A stretch of 64,000 nucleotides of DNA from an uncultured Oligoflexia bacterium (GCA_913058265.1 CAJXPQ010000006.1:1-64000), one strand, 5' to 3'. Counted from the stretch's first letter, positions 43,303 through 53,700 are shown. Numbers and translations are program-made. The notes: generated by a model not told the origin, from the sequence alone.

Positions 43303-44543
43303 TCTAGATTAAGTTCTTTATATTCAATTAAATTAGTAAAGAGTCTTTTTAAAGCTGAGTTTACTTGAGACTTTTTATATTCATGGTGAGAAGCTTCCCC
43401 TTTCGTATTTTCATAATGGCTCTTCTCGTCTGTAATTTGGACTTCAAATGGATAAAAGAACCTAACTTCTGTTGCAATTGAACTTGTATCTAGGTCTTTC
43501 AGTTTTTTAGTGATTTCATCATCTGGAGAATTCTTTTTTGCAAATATCCGTAATTTCCTAAACTCTTGATAAAATGGATTTCTATATTTAATTAGCTGTC
43601 TACATGTAAAATGAATTGCACTGTATTTATGTGAGGTATGTTCGTTATTTTGATATTGACCACTGAAAGAGGCCTCTTCTGTAAGCTTTTCTAGCTCAAG
43701 AGCAAAATCCTCTTCATTTAAATTTTCTTTAATACACTTTTTTAAAATATTTAAATAATTGACCTTAAATTCATCAAGCTCGAAAAGAGAGTTTTGAGAT
43801 CGAGATGGCTTAATATTATTTACGACAATCACATAGTTTTGATCTAGAAATTTTAAAACTCGTAAACAATCAATTTTAGATTTCGTTACAAACCGTATAC
43901 CGATTCGATCAAAAAGTTCTTCAGCAACATTTTCTTTTTTGTGTAAAAGCTTAATGATAATACTTTCACGTGACTTTTTTGACTTTGTTTCGAAGTCCAG
44001 AAGAGGGATTCTTACAGACTTATCCTCATTCTCAAGAAAGAGCTGATCATCTTCTCTGTGAATATATTTATAAAATCTATCAAATATCTGCGTTTGGATG
44101 GTTGTAAAATATCGATACCTGAGATCCTTATCAAGGTGCAGGATTGTATGCATCACTTTTAAAATGATACTGGCCCATAAAGAATCTTCAATATCAGTTT
44201 TAAACTCAGAGTTACCTGTTGCAATTAATAAGAGCTCTGAAACATCTGTAAGAGAAAAAAAGACGTTTGGAACCATAATATCTAGCCCATCCTCTGGATT
44301 TCCTTCTTTTAAAAAATATTTCTTTATAAATTGTAGGGCTTCTTGAAAATTACCAAACATTTCTGCATTTTGAATGGGATCAGATAAATCATATCCGTAG
44401 CCCAATAAAAAACGGTGAGCTTCTTCTTTCGTTTTAAAGTGTGTGAGATAGTTTTTTGCATCTAAAGAAGATGTTCCGCTGGCCATAATATCTATGGTTT
44501 CCCAGTTGAATTTATAACTATCAATAAAGTTTGGCCTGCGCAT
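43299..44543 (-). CDS. Divergent RelA/SpoT-like nucleotidyltransferase domain protein
   Basis: I see a ppGpp-synthetase-like core in the second half of this 414-residue protein. SRESIIIKLLHKK (191-203) resembles the G-loop region. ELFDRIGIRFV (209-219) corresponds to the DiaGiR motif with catalytic Asp (D212). KYSAIHF (306-312) corresponds to GYRSLH. FEVQITD (366-372) corresponds to EIQIRT with catalytic Glu (E367), and GEASHHEYK (382-390) to the conserved E-x-H-x-x-YK segment. The N-terminal ~180 residues are helical and not recognised; no HD hydrolase, TGS or ACT domain is present. Product and activity are unknown. Uncharacterised deltaproteobacterial families of this kind exist, but I cannot confirm membership here. 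Confidence 0.65.
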   Translation of the reverse strand: MRRPNFIDSYKFNWETIDIMASGTSSLDAKNYLTHFKTKEEAHRFLLGYGYDLSDPIQNAEMFGNFQEALQFIKKYFLKEGNPEDGLDIMVPNVFFSLTDVSELLLIATGNSEFKTDIEDSLWASIILKVMHTILHLDKDLRYRYFTTIQTQIFDRFYKYIHREDDQLFLENEDKSVRIPLLDFETKSKKSRESIIIKLLHKKENVAEELFDRIGIRFVTKSKIDCLRVLKFLDQNYVIVVNNIKPSRSQNSLFELDEFKVNYLNILKKCIKENLNEEDFALELEKLTEEASFSGQYQNNEHTSHKYSAIHFTCRQLIKYRNPFYQEFRKLRIFAKKNSPDDEITKKLKDLDTSSIATEVRFFYPFEVQITDEKSHYENTKGEASHHEYKKSQVNSALKRLFTNLIEYKELNLD

Positions 44544-44586
44544 TAATTCCTTCTCATTTCAGAGATAGAAAGTTAACCTATAACTA

Positions 44587-45081
44587 GTGAAAGATCAAAA
44601 TATAACTCTATTTGACCGACTCCAACTAATCTTCTTAAGTTTCTTTGGAACTGGTTATGCGCCTAAGGCACCTGGTACAGCTGGTAGTATTGCAACGATA
44701 CCTTTAATTCTCTTACTAGATTATTTAAGTCTTAGCTTCAGTGCTGTTATTGTGTTTACTCTTATTATTTTTATCCTTGCCTGCTTTAGCGCTCAATTTA
44801 TACAAGAGAAATTTAAAACTCACGACCCCGGTTGGATAGTCATTGATGAAGTCGTTGGTATGCTGATAACTTGGCTTTTCATTTTTCCAACCATCAACTG
44901 GCAAGGTCTACTCCTTGTCTTTATATTATTCAGAGTTTTTGATATCTTTAAGATTTTTCCCGCAAGTTGGGCAGATAAAAAGATGAAAAGTGGTGCTGGA
45001 ACTATTATTGATGATGTTATTTCTGCACTGTATGCAGGTATTGTCTTATTAATAATCAGAAAGTTCCTATACCCATTCTAG
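44587..45081 (+). CDS. pgpA: Phosphatidylglycerophosphatase A
   Basis: The 164-residue membrane enzyme removes phosphate from phosphatidylglycerol-phosphate to give phosphatidylglycerol. The PgpA signatures are visible: TGYAPKAPGTAGSIAT near the start, DPGWIVIDEVVGM in the middle, and FRVFDIFKIFPASWADKK then GAGTIIDDVISALYAG. Four hydrophobic segments fit the family. The start is GTG, with no strong SD. It stands alone, 111 bp before recA. Confidence 0.9.
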   Translation: MKDQNITLFDRLQLIFLSFFGTGYAPKAPGTAGSIATIPLILLLDYLSLSFSAVIVFTLIIFILACFSAQFIQEKFKTHDPGWIVIDEVVGMLITWLFIFPTINWQGLLLVFILFRVFDIFKIFPASWADKKMKSGAGTIIDDVISALYAGIVLLIIRKFLYPF

Positions 45082-45145
45082 ATAATAAACAAAAACAGTC
45101 AGTTATAAAATCCGTAGTTTTTCCGTAATTTGCTTGGCTAAATGG

Positions 45146-45163
45146 AAAGTTAATGATAACTTT
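45146..45163 (+). promoter_or_regulatory. Palindromic operator candidate upstream of recA
   Basis: AAAGTTA-ATGA-TAACTTT is a perfect 7+4+7 palindrome, ~30 bases before the recA start codon and downstream of a TTGCTT (45130-45135) that could be a -35. Its place over the core promoter fits an SOS repressor site, but the spacing and core differ from the TTACNNNGTAA LexA box I recall for Bdellovibrio. Confidence 0.45.
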
Positions 45164-45192
45164 TTATTAACAAGAAAATTAGGAGAGAAAAA

Positions 45193-46296
45193 ATGGCTAC
45201 AGCTCAAACATCAAATGACAATAAGCAAAAAGCATTAGACTTAGCACTTTCAGGAATTGAAAAACAATTCGGTAAAGGTGCAATCATGAAACTTGGAACT
45301 GGTGAAGTCCCTAAGCTTCCTGCAATTTCTACAGGTACTTTAGGAATTGATCTTGCTTTAGGTATAGGTGGTATTCCAAAAGGTAGAATCATTGAGGTAT
45401 ACGGACCAGAATCTTCAGGTAAAACGACCCTAACATTACATATAGCAGCTGAATGTCAAAAAGCTGGTGGAACAGTAGCATTTGTTGATGCAGAGCATGC
45501 ACTTGATACAAATTATGCTGGAAGCCTAGGTGTTGATATTCCTAATACACTTATCTCTCAACCAGATTCTGGTGAGCAAGCTCTAGAAATAACAGATATG
45601 CTTGTAAGATCTGGCGCTGTTGATCTTTTAATTATCGATTCTGTTGCGGCCTTAACACCAAGAGCAGAGCTTGAGGGTGATATGGGTGATTCACACATGG
45701 GTCTGCAAGCAAGACTTATGTCTCAAGCACTAAGAAAACTTACTGGTTCAATATCAAGATCAAACACAACAGTTATCTTTATTAATCAATTAAGAATGAA
45801 GATTGGTGTTATGTTTGGAAATCCAGAGACAACAACAGGTGGAAACGCTTTAAAGTTCTATTCTTCAGTAAGAATTGATATCAGAAGAATTGGTGCTATT
45901 AAAGAAGGTGACAATGTTGTTGGGAACAGAACAAGAGTCAAAGTTGTTAAAAATAAAGTTGCCCCTCCATTCAAGCAAGTAGAGTTTGATATTATGTATG
46001 GTAAAGGTATTTCAAAAGAAGGAGATCTTCTCGACTTAGCTGTAACTGAAAATATTGTTGAAAAAGCTGGTGCTTGGTATTCATATAATAACGCAAAAGT
46101 GGGCCAGGGTAGAGAAAACTCAAAACGCTTTTTAATAGAAAACTCTGAGATCATGGAAGAAATTAAAATGAAAGTTTTAATGAAGCACGGCCTTGTTGAT
46201 GGACCAGATGAAATGATTAATCAAGAAACTGGAGAGATTGAAGAAATAGTTCCTTCTCCAAAGAAAGGAAAGAAACCTAAGAAATCACTACAATAA
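45193..46296 (+). CDS. recA: RecA recombinase
   Basis: This 367-residue enzyme forms the filament for homologous recombination and SOS induction. Walker [44 protein letters not shown] (Walker B), [20 protein letters not shown] and the VKNKVAPPF core are standard. The C-terminus is acidic then Lys-rich. AGGAGAG precedes the ATG. It is followed by a strong terminator, then recX. No intein. Confidence 0.98.
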   Translation: MATAQTSNDNKQKALDLALSGIEKQFGKGAIMKLGTGEVPKLPAISTGTLGIDLALGIGGIPKGRIIEVYGPESSGKTTLTLHIAAECQKAGGTVAFVDAEHALDTNYAGSLGVDIPNTLISQPDSGEQALEITDMLVRSGAVDLLIIDSVAALTPRAELEGDMGDSHMGLQARLMSQALRKLTGSISRSNTTVIFINQLRMKIGVMFGNPETTTGGNALKFYSSVRIDIRRIGAIKEGDNVVGNRTRVKVVKNKVAPPFKQVEFDIMYGKGISKEGDLLDLAVTENIVEKAGAWYSYNNAKVGQGRENSKRFLIENSEIMEEIKMKVLMKHGLVDGPDEMINQETGEIEEIVPSPKKGKKPKKSLQ

Positions 46297-46315
46297 AAAA
46301 TACAACACACACATT

Positions 46316-46341
46316 AAAGGGAGCTTAGGCTCCCTTTTTTT
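46316..46341 (+). terminator. Rho-independent terminator after recA
   Basis: GGGAGC-TTAG-GCTCCC (46319-46334), flanked by AAA and followed by seven T residues. Confidence 0.92.
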
Positions 46342-46356
46342 CGGAAGTTATAAACT

Positions 46357-46842
46357 ATGATTGATAACGAAGAACAGTCTTCATACAAAAAGGGTCTCGA
46401 CTACGCTGTAAGAATTTTATCAAGTCGTGACTACTCTACTTATAAATTAAAACAAAAACTTAAAAGTCGTGGAATCGATCATGATGACACTGAAAAAGTA
46501 ATAGACCAACTACTCGCCTGGAATTATTTACGGGAAGATGAATATATTAAGCAAAGAATAAAGCAGTTAATCATTAAGGGCCATGCCAACTCACTAATCC
46601 TGCAAAAGCTTGAGCAAGAGTATCTTTCATCATCAGAGATAGTGATTAACGAAATACGAAGCGACCAAGGTCTATCCTCTGAATCTCAACTAGACATTCT
46701 TGTTGAAAAGAAATTACGTCACAAAGAAATACCAACTGATCATGACAGCAAAATAAAAATGAAAAATAAGGTTACAAGATTTTTAATATCTAAAGGCTAT
46801 AATTTTGAAGAAATTTCAGAAGTGTTAAAGAAGTATATATAA
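46357..46842 (+). CDS. recX: Regulatory protein RecX
   Basis: This 161-residue protein is a RecX: GLDYAVRILSSRDYSTYKLKQKL opens the three-helix repeats, followed by VIDQLLAWNYLREDEYI and a late FLISKGYNFEEISEVLKKY. RecX binds RecA filaments and restrains their activity. It starts 15 bp after the recA terminator, so its expression probably depends on partial read-through. Confidence 0.92.
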   Translation: MIDNEEQSSYKKGLDYAVRILSSRDYSTYKLKQKLKSRGIDHDDTEKVIDQLLAWNYLREDEYIKQRIKQLIIKGHANSLILQKLEQEYLSSSEIVINEIRSDQGLSSESQLDILVEKKLRHKEIPTDHDSKIKMKNKVTRFLISKGYNFEEISEVLKKYI

Positions 46843-46877
46843 GTGAACATGCTTCAGAGATATCTGAGCATGTTCAC
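46843..46877. terminator. Bidirectional hairpin between recX and the pilin-S74 gene
   Basis: GTGAACATGC-T-TCAGA paired with TCTGA-GCATGTTCAC makes a 15-bp stem with one bulge between the two convergent genes. It lacks a clear T-run, so it may act as a transcript end-point or stabiliser more than a classical terminator. Confidence 0.6.
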
Positions 46878-46888
46878 CTATAGTTAGA

Positions 46889-48334
46889 TTAGTTTTGATT
46901 TAATAGTATTTGATCAAGTTTTCTATTAACTTCATCAAGTTGGTCACGAAGATCTCTATTTTCATTTTCAAGGACTTCGATTCGAAGATCTTGCTCAGAG
47001 TCTTTCACTGACATACCAAATTGCATAATAGCTATAAGCTCTCTATTCTGTTCGATCTCTATTTTCTGCTCTTTAAATGCCTCAATTAAGATCGCCACAA
47101 AGTTAGCATAATGAACAGATTTGTAATCCGTTCCAGGTATAAAGCTAACAAGCTCTGGAAAGATAGCCTCAACCTCTTGAGCAATTAACCCGATTTGCTT
47201 TCTCTCTGAAAAGTTTCTCCCTGGGAATTCATCCTTTCGCATAAAGTAAGTAACACCACGCAAGTCTGAGAGTCTTTCAGATGCATTTAGAATTGTTGCA
47301 ACTTTCTTCTTAAATCTTCTATCTGAACTCAAGGCAGATCCATCACCGTAATACGTTCCAGTTGTAACAGTTGTTGTACCAATTAATGTACCAGATGTTG
47401 TCGTACCGACTAAAAGAGTAGTAGCAGCATCCCCATAAATTCTTAATCGATTTACGTTCGCTTCATCATTATAGATACCAATATCATCATTATCACCAAA
47501 AGTTATACCTGCATTAAACGGTAATGCTAATGCATGTGAAACATCAACAACCGTATCACCTGGCCAAAGTTGGTTTCCACCAGCCCCCTCAGCAGGACTC
47601 AAACTTAATGTAGCCGTTGGCGTAACTATCCCTGTAGTTAAGTCTCCAATAACAGTCCTTGCCGTACCAACACCAGAACCTGTAAAGGTAATTTCACCAG
47701 TGGCGTCATTTAAAACAAAATGTCCATCATCCTCTGCTCTTGAAGTCGTTGCACATGACTCAACCATAGTTGGTGTTGCCGAGTTGTGATTATCAACCTT
47801 ACAAAGCATAGGTATGATTAAATATTTTCTTCTCGTCAGATCCGTAACATCTGCAAGTTTTGAGTTTATTAGTCCTATACGTAAATTACAATTACCAGAT
47901 AATACACCTGCAATGTTTGAAGACGTTGGTGTATTACGGTTACCGTCGTTGTCATATGCAGATACGACAATATCCGTTACAACAAATTCGGGTGCTTCAT
48001 CAAAGCGCTGACCAACAGTTACCCACTCCGTAGGGGTCCCTGCACCAGGCTGTGTTGTCTCTATTGATGTAATTGAACTGTTGTCAGTAGAAATATCAAG
48101 AGCATTTGTACCACCTATAAATTCTGTACACTGAGCTCTATCGGTTAATATTCCCCTCAATCTTTTTTGAACATCTTGGAGAGCGGCATCACCCTGAATC
48201 TTGGCCATACCCTTGGTTGCATTGTCATTAATCTGCATGACACCCATTGCAATGATGATTGAGATTGCAGATGCTGCCATAACCTCAACAAGAGATGCAC
48301 CCAATTCATTCGATAGAATTTTGTGTTTTTTCAT
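46889..48334 (-). CDS. Type IV pilin-like protein fused to an S74 intramolecular chaperone domain
   Basis: The 481-residue protein joins an N-terminal class III prepilin-like signal (KHKILSNELGASLVEVMAAS, with Glu at +5 after Gly) and its hydrophobic helix to a Ser/Thr/Gly/Asp-rich beta region (~80-335). The C-terminal part is an S74-type endosialidase chaperone: SDRRFKKKVATIL (Ser-Lys site near residues 337-343), then IGLIAQEVEAIFPELV and YANFVAILIEAFKEQ, and a coiled-coil end. S74 domains trimerise and self-cleave in phage tail spikes and in surface adhesins. It is probably a trimeric surface fibre exported by a type IV-like route. The ATG has GAGG upstream. Confidence 0.85.
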   Translation of the reverse strand: MKKHKILSNELGASLVEVMAASAISIIIAMGVMQINDNATKGMAKIQGDAALQDVQKRLRGILTDRAQCTEFIGGTNALDISTDNSSITSIETTQPGAGTPTEWVTVGQRFDEAPEFVVTDIVVSAYDNDGNRNTPTSSNIAGVLSGNCNLRIGLINSKLADVTDLTRRKYLIIPMLCKVDNHNSATPTMVESCATTSRAEDDGHFVLNDATGEITFTGSGVGTARTVIGDLTTGIVTPTATLSLSPAEGAGGNQLWPGDTVVDVSHALALPFNAGITFGDNDDIGIYNDEANVNRLRIYGDAATTLLVGTTTSGTLIGTTTVTTGTYYGDGSALSSDRRFKKKVATILNASERLSDLRGVTYFMRKDEFPGRNFSERKQIGLIAQEVEAIFPELVSFIPGTDYKSVHYANFVAILIEAFKEQKIEIEQNRELIAIMQFGMSVKDSEQDLRIEVLENENRDLRDQLDEVNRKLDQILLNQN

Positions 48335-48595
48335 AACCAACCAACCTCAAACGCTCCACTTGTTATATATTTATATTTTACCCTAGTAATGAATAAACAG
48401 TGGATCCGTACTACTATTTTCGGCTAAATCTGTGAAATTATATAGCTTAATTAATGACTATTATCTTAAGGTGAAATAGAAGTGTCACAAAAAGTAGTCA
48501 TACTGGCACAAATAGCTGTAATTAAAGGATTTATAGCAGGAGTAAAACAGTAATACATTTAGTGGTAAGGAAGAAGAGGAGTAAAAGTTGCCTAA
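48335..48595. other. Intergenic stretch with one possible micro-ORF
   Basis: These ~260 A/T-rich bases hold the upstream region of the pilin-S74 gene. The only other item is a 23-codon plus-strand ORF from GTG 48482 to TAA 48553 (MSQKVVILAQIAVIKGFIAG start), with AAGGTG upstream. No paralogue or context supports it. A TATTTATATTTTACC stretch (48365-48383) may include a promoter. Confidence 0.3.
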
Positions 48596-49018
48596 TTAGA
48601 TGAGGCCGAAGCATTTATTATTGTTGGTATTCACTACATAAAAACCATTTTTACTAATTTCGAGAGTAGGATCCTCTAAGCTACCGACTGATACAGTCAA
48701 GTGATTGAAAGTGAGATCATCGATTTGGATTAAATTTTTCTCAATAAATTTTATACGTGATTGCTGCTGTCTAAAGTATGTATCAATTGCGACTCTTTCC
48801 TCAGAAGCTGAGTCAAGGAATGCATTGCAATTACTCATAAAAACTGAAGAGAATTCAACCTGCCCACGATAGTAAGTCTTCTCTAACTTTTTGAGCTTAA
48901 CCTGAACGATAGAGTCAGCACGAAAGTTAAAGCCCAAATACAAATTCATACTGCAAATTGTAACAAACACAATAAGTAACTTGTAATTTTTCTGTAAAAA
49001 CGGATAAACTTGTCTCAT
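48596..49018 (-). CDS. Unknown membrane-anchored protein
   Basis: The 140-residue protein has an N-terminal hydrophobic helix (LLIVFVTICSMNLYLGF, ~14-30), then a polar domain with two cysteines (SNCNAFL; NNKCFGLI at the C-terminus), which could form a disulfide outside the membrane. No family is seen. Its ATG overlaps the ATG of the divergent GT-C-like gene (shared CATG), so at least one start may be misplaced or the mRNA leader very short. Confidence 0.65.
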   Translation of the reverse strand: MRQVYPFLQKNYKLLIVFVTICSMNLYLGFNFRADSIVQVKLKKLEKTYYRGQVEFSSVFMSNCNAFLDSASEERVAIDTYFRQQQSRIKFIEKNLIQIDDLTFNHLTVSVGSLEDPTLEISKNGFYVVNTNNNKCFGLI

Positions 49019-50717
49019 GCAATCTTCGTTAATTAAATTTATTAATAGATATTACTATATTATATGTTTTATTATACTTCTTTTAGTCAACCTGCCAATT
49101 CTAGATAATCTCTTATTAGGTGATGATTACAATTATATCTTTAGGGAATCATCTAGTATTAAGCAAAATACCAATCCTCTTACATTTTTATTCCCATGGA
49201 GTCCTCAATTCAAAAGCTGGGGCCTAACATACATAACACTATGGTCTGAAGTAAAGCTTTTCAGTAATAATTATGTCTACTATAGGTTTGTAAATCTATC
49301 ACTTCATTTCATAAATTTTTACATCTTAAGTAAAATCCTTAATTCTAAATTCAGTAATCAGTCACAGAAAAACAAAATAATTTCACTACTTTTTCTATTT
49401 CATCCACTTTCTATTTTAACATATAGTTGGATCTTTCAAGTAAAGACACTATTAGCAGTGATGTTCATACTTTTATTTCTAAGATTACTGTGGAGCTCAA
49501 ACTTAAATCGCATAAGTAATAGAATAAAAATCACGGTATTTTTTATACTTTCGATTCTTAGTAAGTCAGTAGGAATTTTACTACCAATATATACCTTCTA
49601 TTACCTCTATAAGAAAAAGTTAAGTGCCAAGTCTAACATAATGATTACCTTGCCCTTAATAGTGATCTCATTTTTTTACGGACTTATTAATATAAAAGGT
49701 ATTACTTATTTAACAGAAGAAACAAAAAATATATCTTCACAGGTAGATAATGCCAATGCTGGAGAATATACGACAAATAAGAATGAGTCCGCCGACCAAG
49801 TCAAACAGGATGAGTTGAATAGCCATTATGCCTCAAGTGAGGATATTAATTTTAATATTCAAATAATGGAGGAGATAAAACTAAGTACAACAAGATATGC
49901 AAAAAGGTTGACGGAGTTTAATACATTACTAGAGTCATATATCATAACGATTCAAAACTATGGTAGGCTTACGCTCTCTCTATTGGGAATAAATAACTAC
50001 TATCCTTTTTATGAACCAACACACCTTACTTTTAATTCAATGAAAGTATATATCTATATTCTTTTAGGGAGCTTACTATTGGTCCTTACACCTTTCCTGA
50101 ATCACTACTTAATCCTAGTCGTCACACTAACATTACCAATAACTGGAATGTTTTATATTCCTTATATGAAATATTCTTATTCATCAGACCATTGGTTCTA
50201 CCCGGCCACGATAGGTCTAATACTATTAGTTGGCAGCTATATTAAAAACATTAAAATTCTATCCTCTCTATCTCTAGTAATTCTGATAAGCTACTGCTTA
50301 ACTATCTTTAAGTATCGAGATACAAATGAGCTACTGACCCAAAATTTTATTACCTACAAGAATCCTTTTGCGCTGGAAAGTAAATCTGTTAACGATATCA
50401 TTTTAAAGCAAAGAAGAGTTGTATTTGGAATCTATGATTACTTACTTATGAATGTTGATCATGAAAACTCTAAGTATTACTTTACCCTTAGTACAAATAC
50501 TGAAGTCGCCACGGACAAGCTCTATCGTCGCTATATCTCTAGATTCGCAAGGCAAGCGATAGAGAAACACGACGGTAAAATGCTCAACCAAATACTCTTG
50601 TTAAATGCAACTCATATCACCAGTGAATCTTTAGCCTTAATCAATTCAATGCAGGCTATTTTTACTCATAATCTTACGTCAACAGAATATGAAAATGCGA
50701 TGAAAAGCTTAGAATAA
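49017..50717 (+). CDS. Multi-pass membrane protein, candidate GT-C glycosyltransferase
   Basis: The 566 residues contain roughly ten hydrophobic segments. After the first comes LLGDDYNYIF (~32-42), the paired acidic motif that GT-C enzymes place in their first periplasmic loop. A soluble loop with many polar residues separates the membrane halves (~235-300), and the C-terminal ~130 residues are soluble and helical. GT-C enzymes move sugars from lipid carriers outside the inner membrane; a role in surface glycan assembly fits its neighbours. The last 9 bp overlap the convergent giant gene. Confidence 0.65.
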   Translation: MQSSLIKFINRYYYIICFIILLLVNLPILDNLLLGDDYNYIFRESSSIKQNTNPLTFLFPWSPQFKSWGLTYITLWSEVKLFSNNYVYYRFVNLSLHFINFYILSKILNSKFSNQSQKNKIISLLFLFHPLSILTYSWIFQVKTLLAVMFILLFLRLLWSSNLNRISNRIKITVFFILSILSKSVGILLPIYTFYYLYKKKLSAKSNIMITLPLIVISFFYGLINIKGITYLTEETKNISSQVDNANAGEYTTNKNESADQVKQDELNSHYASSEDINFNIQIMEEIKLSTTRYAKRLTEFNTLLESYIITIQNYGRLTLSLLGINNYYPFYEPTHLTFNSMKVYIYILLGSLLLVLTPFLNHYLILVVTLTLPITGMFYIPYMKYSYSSDHWFYPATIGLILLVGSYIKNIKILSSLSLVILISYCLTIFKYRDTNELLTQNFITYKNPFALESKSVNDIILKQRRVVFGIYDYLLMNVDHENSKYYFTLSTNTEVATDKLYRRYISRFARQAIEKHDGKMLNQILLLNATHITSESLALINSMQAIFTHNLTSTEYENAMKSLE

Positions 50718-53700
50718 ATCTTGCTTCAATATATCAATACTAAGAATTTTTTGAAAATATTTGGATTTAAATTCAAAAGAACTTTTATGGGCCTCAGTAA
50801 TTGTAAAATTAAAAACAAAATGATCTGATTCTTTAACAGTCTTATTAAGAATAAACGACTTGTCTAGATTACTTAAAGATAGTGAGTCTGAGAGACGATC
50901 TGAGTACTTAATAATAATTTTATAATGTCCATTGTATAATGTGAATGGTGTCTCAGTCTTACCATGCTCAAGTTTTGCAAAATACTCAAATGATTCCTCT
51001 TTTGTATCAATCTTTGATATTTCATAGTTAAAGTCATAGGAGAGATTGCCTCTAAGATTACAATTTAATAAAAAAGAACAAACTGAAAAGTACGGAGGAA
51101 TATAGATTATTAATTCATAATCCTTCAAGTATGACTCAATAAAAGACCCCTCGATATCCTCAAGTAAAGTGAGAAAGGACTCACCGGACAACTCTTCCTC
51201 AGGCTTAACTCGAATAGTTATTAACTGAGTAGTAGCACTTCCAGCTTTAAGTGTATCTGGAATATCTATCATTGTGTTTACGGGTTTAAAATCTTCAAAG
51301 GCAAGTGTTCGTATTTTAATATTATCAGAGGAATATTCCTCTAAATATCCTCCCCCTCCTAGTGGGAAATATAAGATACTATTAGCTGAGAATATATTAA
51401 TCGCTTTGTGCTTGATGCTATCCTTAAGGGTATCATTATTTACCAGCTCATAGCTTCCGACATCATTCCATATGATTTTTGAATTATTAATACTTAATGG
51501 ATATAAATCAAAATCTACATTCAGATATTTCTTTGAGTAATGGTATTCAACTTCTTCTATTTCACTAGCAATGCCATTTATAGTTAACTTCAAATAATTC
51601 ATTTCTGGCTCGATATGAACAATAAGAGCCACAGCACCCTGAATTGATTTATTATCTACTTCAAAGGAAAGACTACTACTCCCATTTATAACTTCACAAT
51701 GAAATTCCTTAAGATGCTGTATAGAAGACTTCACTTCGAAAACCAGATATCTGCCCTCAATTGATTCATTATTTACAACGACATCATGAAAGACTGTATA
51801 ACTATTTTTACTCTTTCCTTGAAAAGAGAGGCTAAATCCTAAAGAATTTGACCAATTTACCTTTCCTATATTTTTTTGATAAGTTGTGAGCATAAGATTA
51901 TCAGAGCGGTGAATATACTTACCTCTAAGCATGTGAGGGGCTTGATATCGTTGCTTGACAAGCTCTATGTCTAAAATTTTAATATCACAAACTTCCCCTT
52001 GACCAAAAAAACCTGTCAGGGTTAAATTAAGCTCATTTTGGCCTTCTAATACGTGTACCCACAATTCATAAATTCCACTCTCTGCATTCTTTACTAACGA
52101 ATTCAAATAGCGTACATCCGTATTTTTACTTATTAATTCCATATCTACGTGGTTCTCGCTTTTAGAACAATAGTAATCGATGTGAAAAATAATTATTTCA
52201 TCACGATCATGATCGTTAATAAATTTAATTGTCTTATTCACTTTGACATTTGTTTTTATAATATTGCTTTCAAAATAGAATTTAAGATTGTTGCTAGCGT
52301 CAGTTTCAACAACCGGTTTCAATACAGCATGACTTAGGAATACAGTATTTTCGTACCCATATGCATTTATTCCTACTAAGCCCTCGTCCCTCATCTGATT
52401 GTGAATCCCAACAAAATTCGGATAATTACTAAAGGCAATAGGGACGCTTATGTATTCTAAGCTAATACATTCCCTACTTTCTGATATTTCAAAATATATT
52501 TTAAGGCATTGCTCTGGAATAATATCTGTTTCGATTATGAAATAAATATAACTATCATTTGGAGCATGCACTATGCTAGCAATCCTTTGATATGGATCAT
52601 TAGAATTCTGAGAATAAAACTGGTTATTCAATGCATTTCTAAATTCTGTTTTTGCCACTCCAGGAAACAATGGCTCAGAGAAAAATACTTTCAACTTAGT
52701 GCACTTAGAACTCAAACTTTGCGATACAGGAATCCTTCTTAGTAAACACATTCGAGTACCATCTCCATCCTGACCTGCCTGAAGACTGATGCTCATTTCT
52801 TTATCCTCAACTATGGTGAGAGGCACACTTCCAAAAGAAGAAAGCACAGATAAACCAGAGTAATACCTGATATTAGATTTATTGTTTATATATTTCTCGA
52901 ATATTGTTAGCAAACCATATGGGGACGATATATTGTTCTCTAGGTGAGATCGTACAGTGAAGTATTCTAGATTCCTAGGCTTTAGAAAGCCCAAAGCATC
53001 CTTTTCGACAACATTACTCATTAAGTACAGACTCCGAGCCTTGGCCGTAATATCATTATTGTTTAACTTCTCATGTAAAGATTTGACTCCTTGAAAGTTA
53101 TAACTATAAGTCTCCTCATACAATCCAAAGAATTCAGGCTCTAAGTGCTCATAATAAAACAAACTCTCTTCTTTCCTTTTTGTTATCAAGTAAATAATCT
53201 TATCGAAGTAGCACGTACCCCATTCAAGTAACGTTAGATTATTCAAGCGTGACCAAGTATTTTGACCTGCAGAGATTGAACTGGAATCTCTGGCTATAAC
53301 AAAATCACATTCTTCTGTAATGTCTTTCTGCACTTCGAAATCGAACAAACTTTCCACACGATCCAACAGGGTTATAACCTTGGCTGCGAAACACCAATGG
53401 ATTCCAAGACTATGAAGTATATTTTTATTCCAAAGATCTTCTTCGCCGACGGCACATTTAATGTTTAAGACATTAATATGACCTAAACTATGAATTGGCT
53501 GTGTTCCAAAGTTCACATATATAATTTCTACTTGCTTTATTTTAGTAAAACGTTCTAAATCTTTTAAGTTTATCTTTTGGTAAGGATCAAAGGCCAATAG
53601 GATTATGTTTTTATTAATGAAGGATTTTGATGGATTTTTTTCAAAGTAAAACCTTGATTTGATCAAATCAGCATTATTTGATATTTCTTCTATATTCTCG

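Noticed and set aside
46889-48334. S74 domain read as a prophage tail fibre
   Set aside because: No integrase, capsid, terminase or other phage gene is near, and the N-terminus is a pilin signal, so a chromosomal surface fibre is more likely.
48482-48553. 23-codon plus-strand ORF with an SD-like AAGGTG
   Set aside because: No paralogue, signal or context supports it, and short ORFs are common by chance; only mentioned under the intergenic entry.
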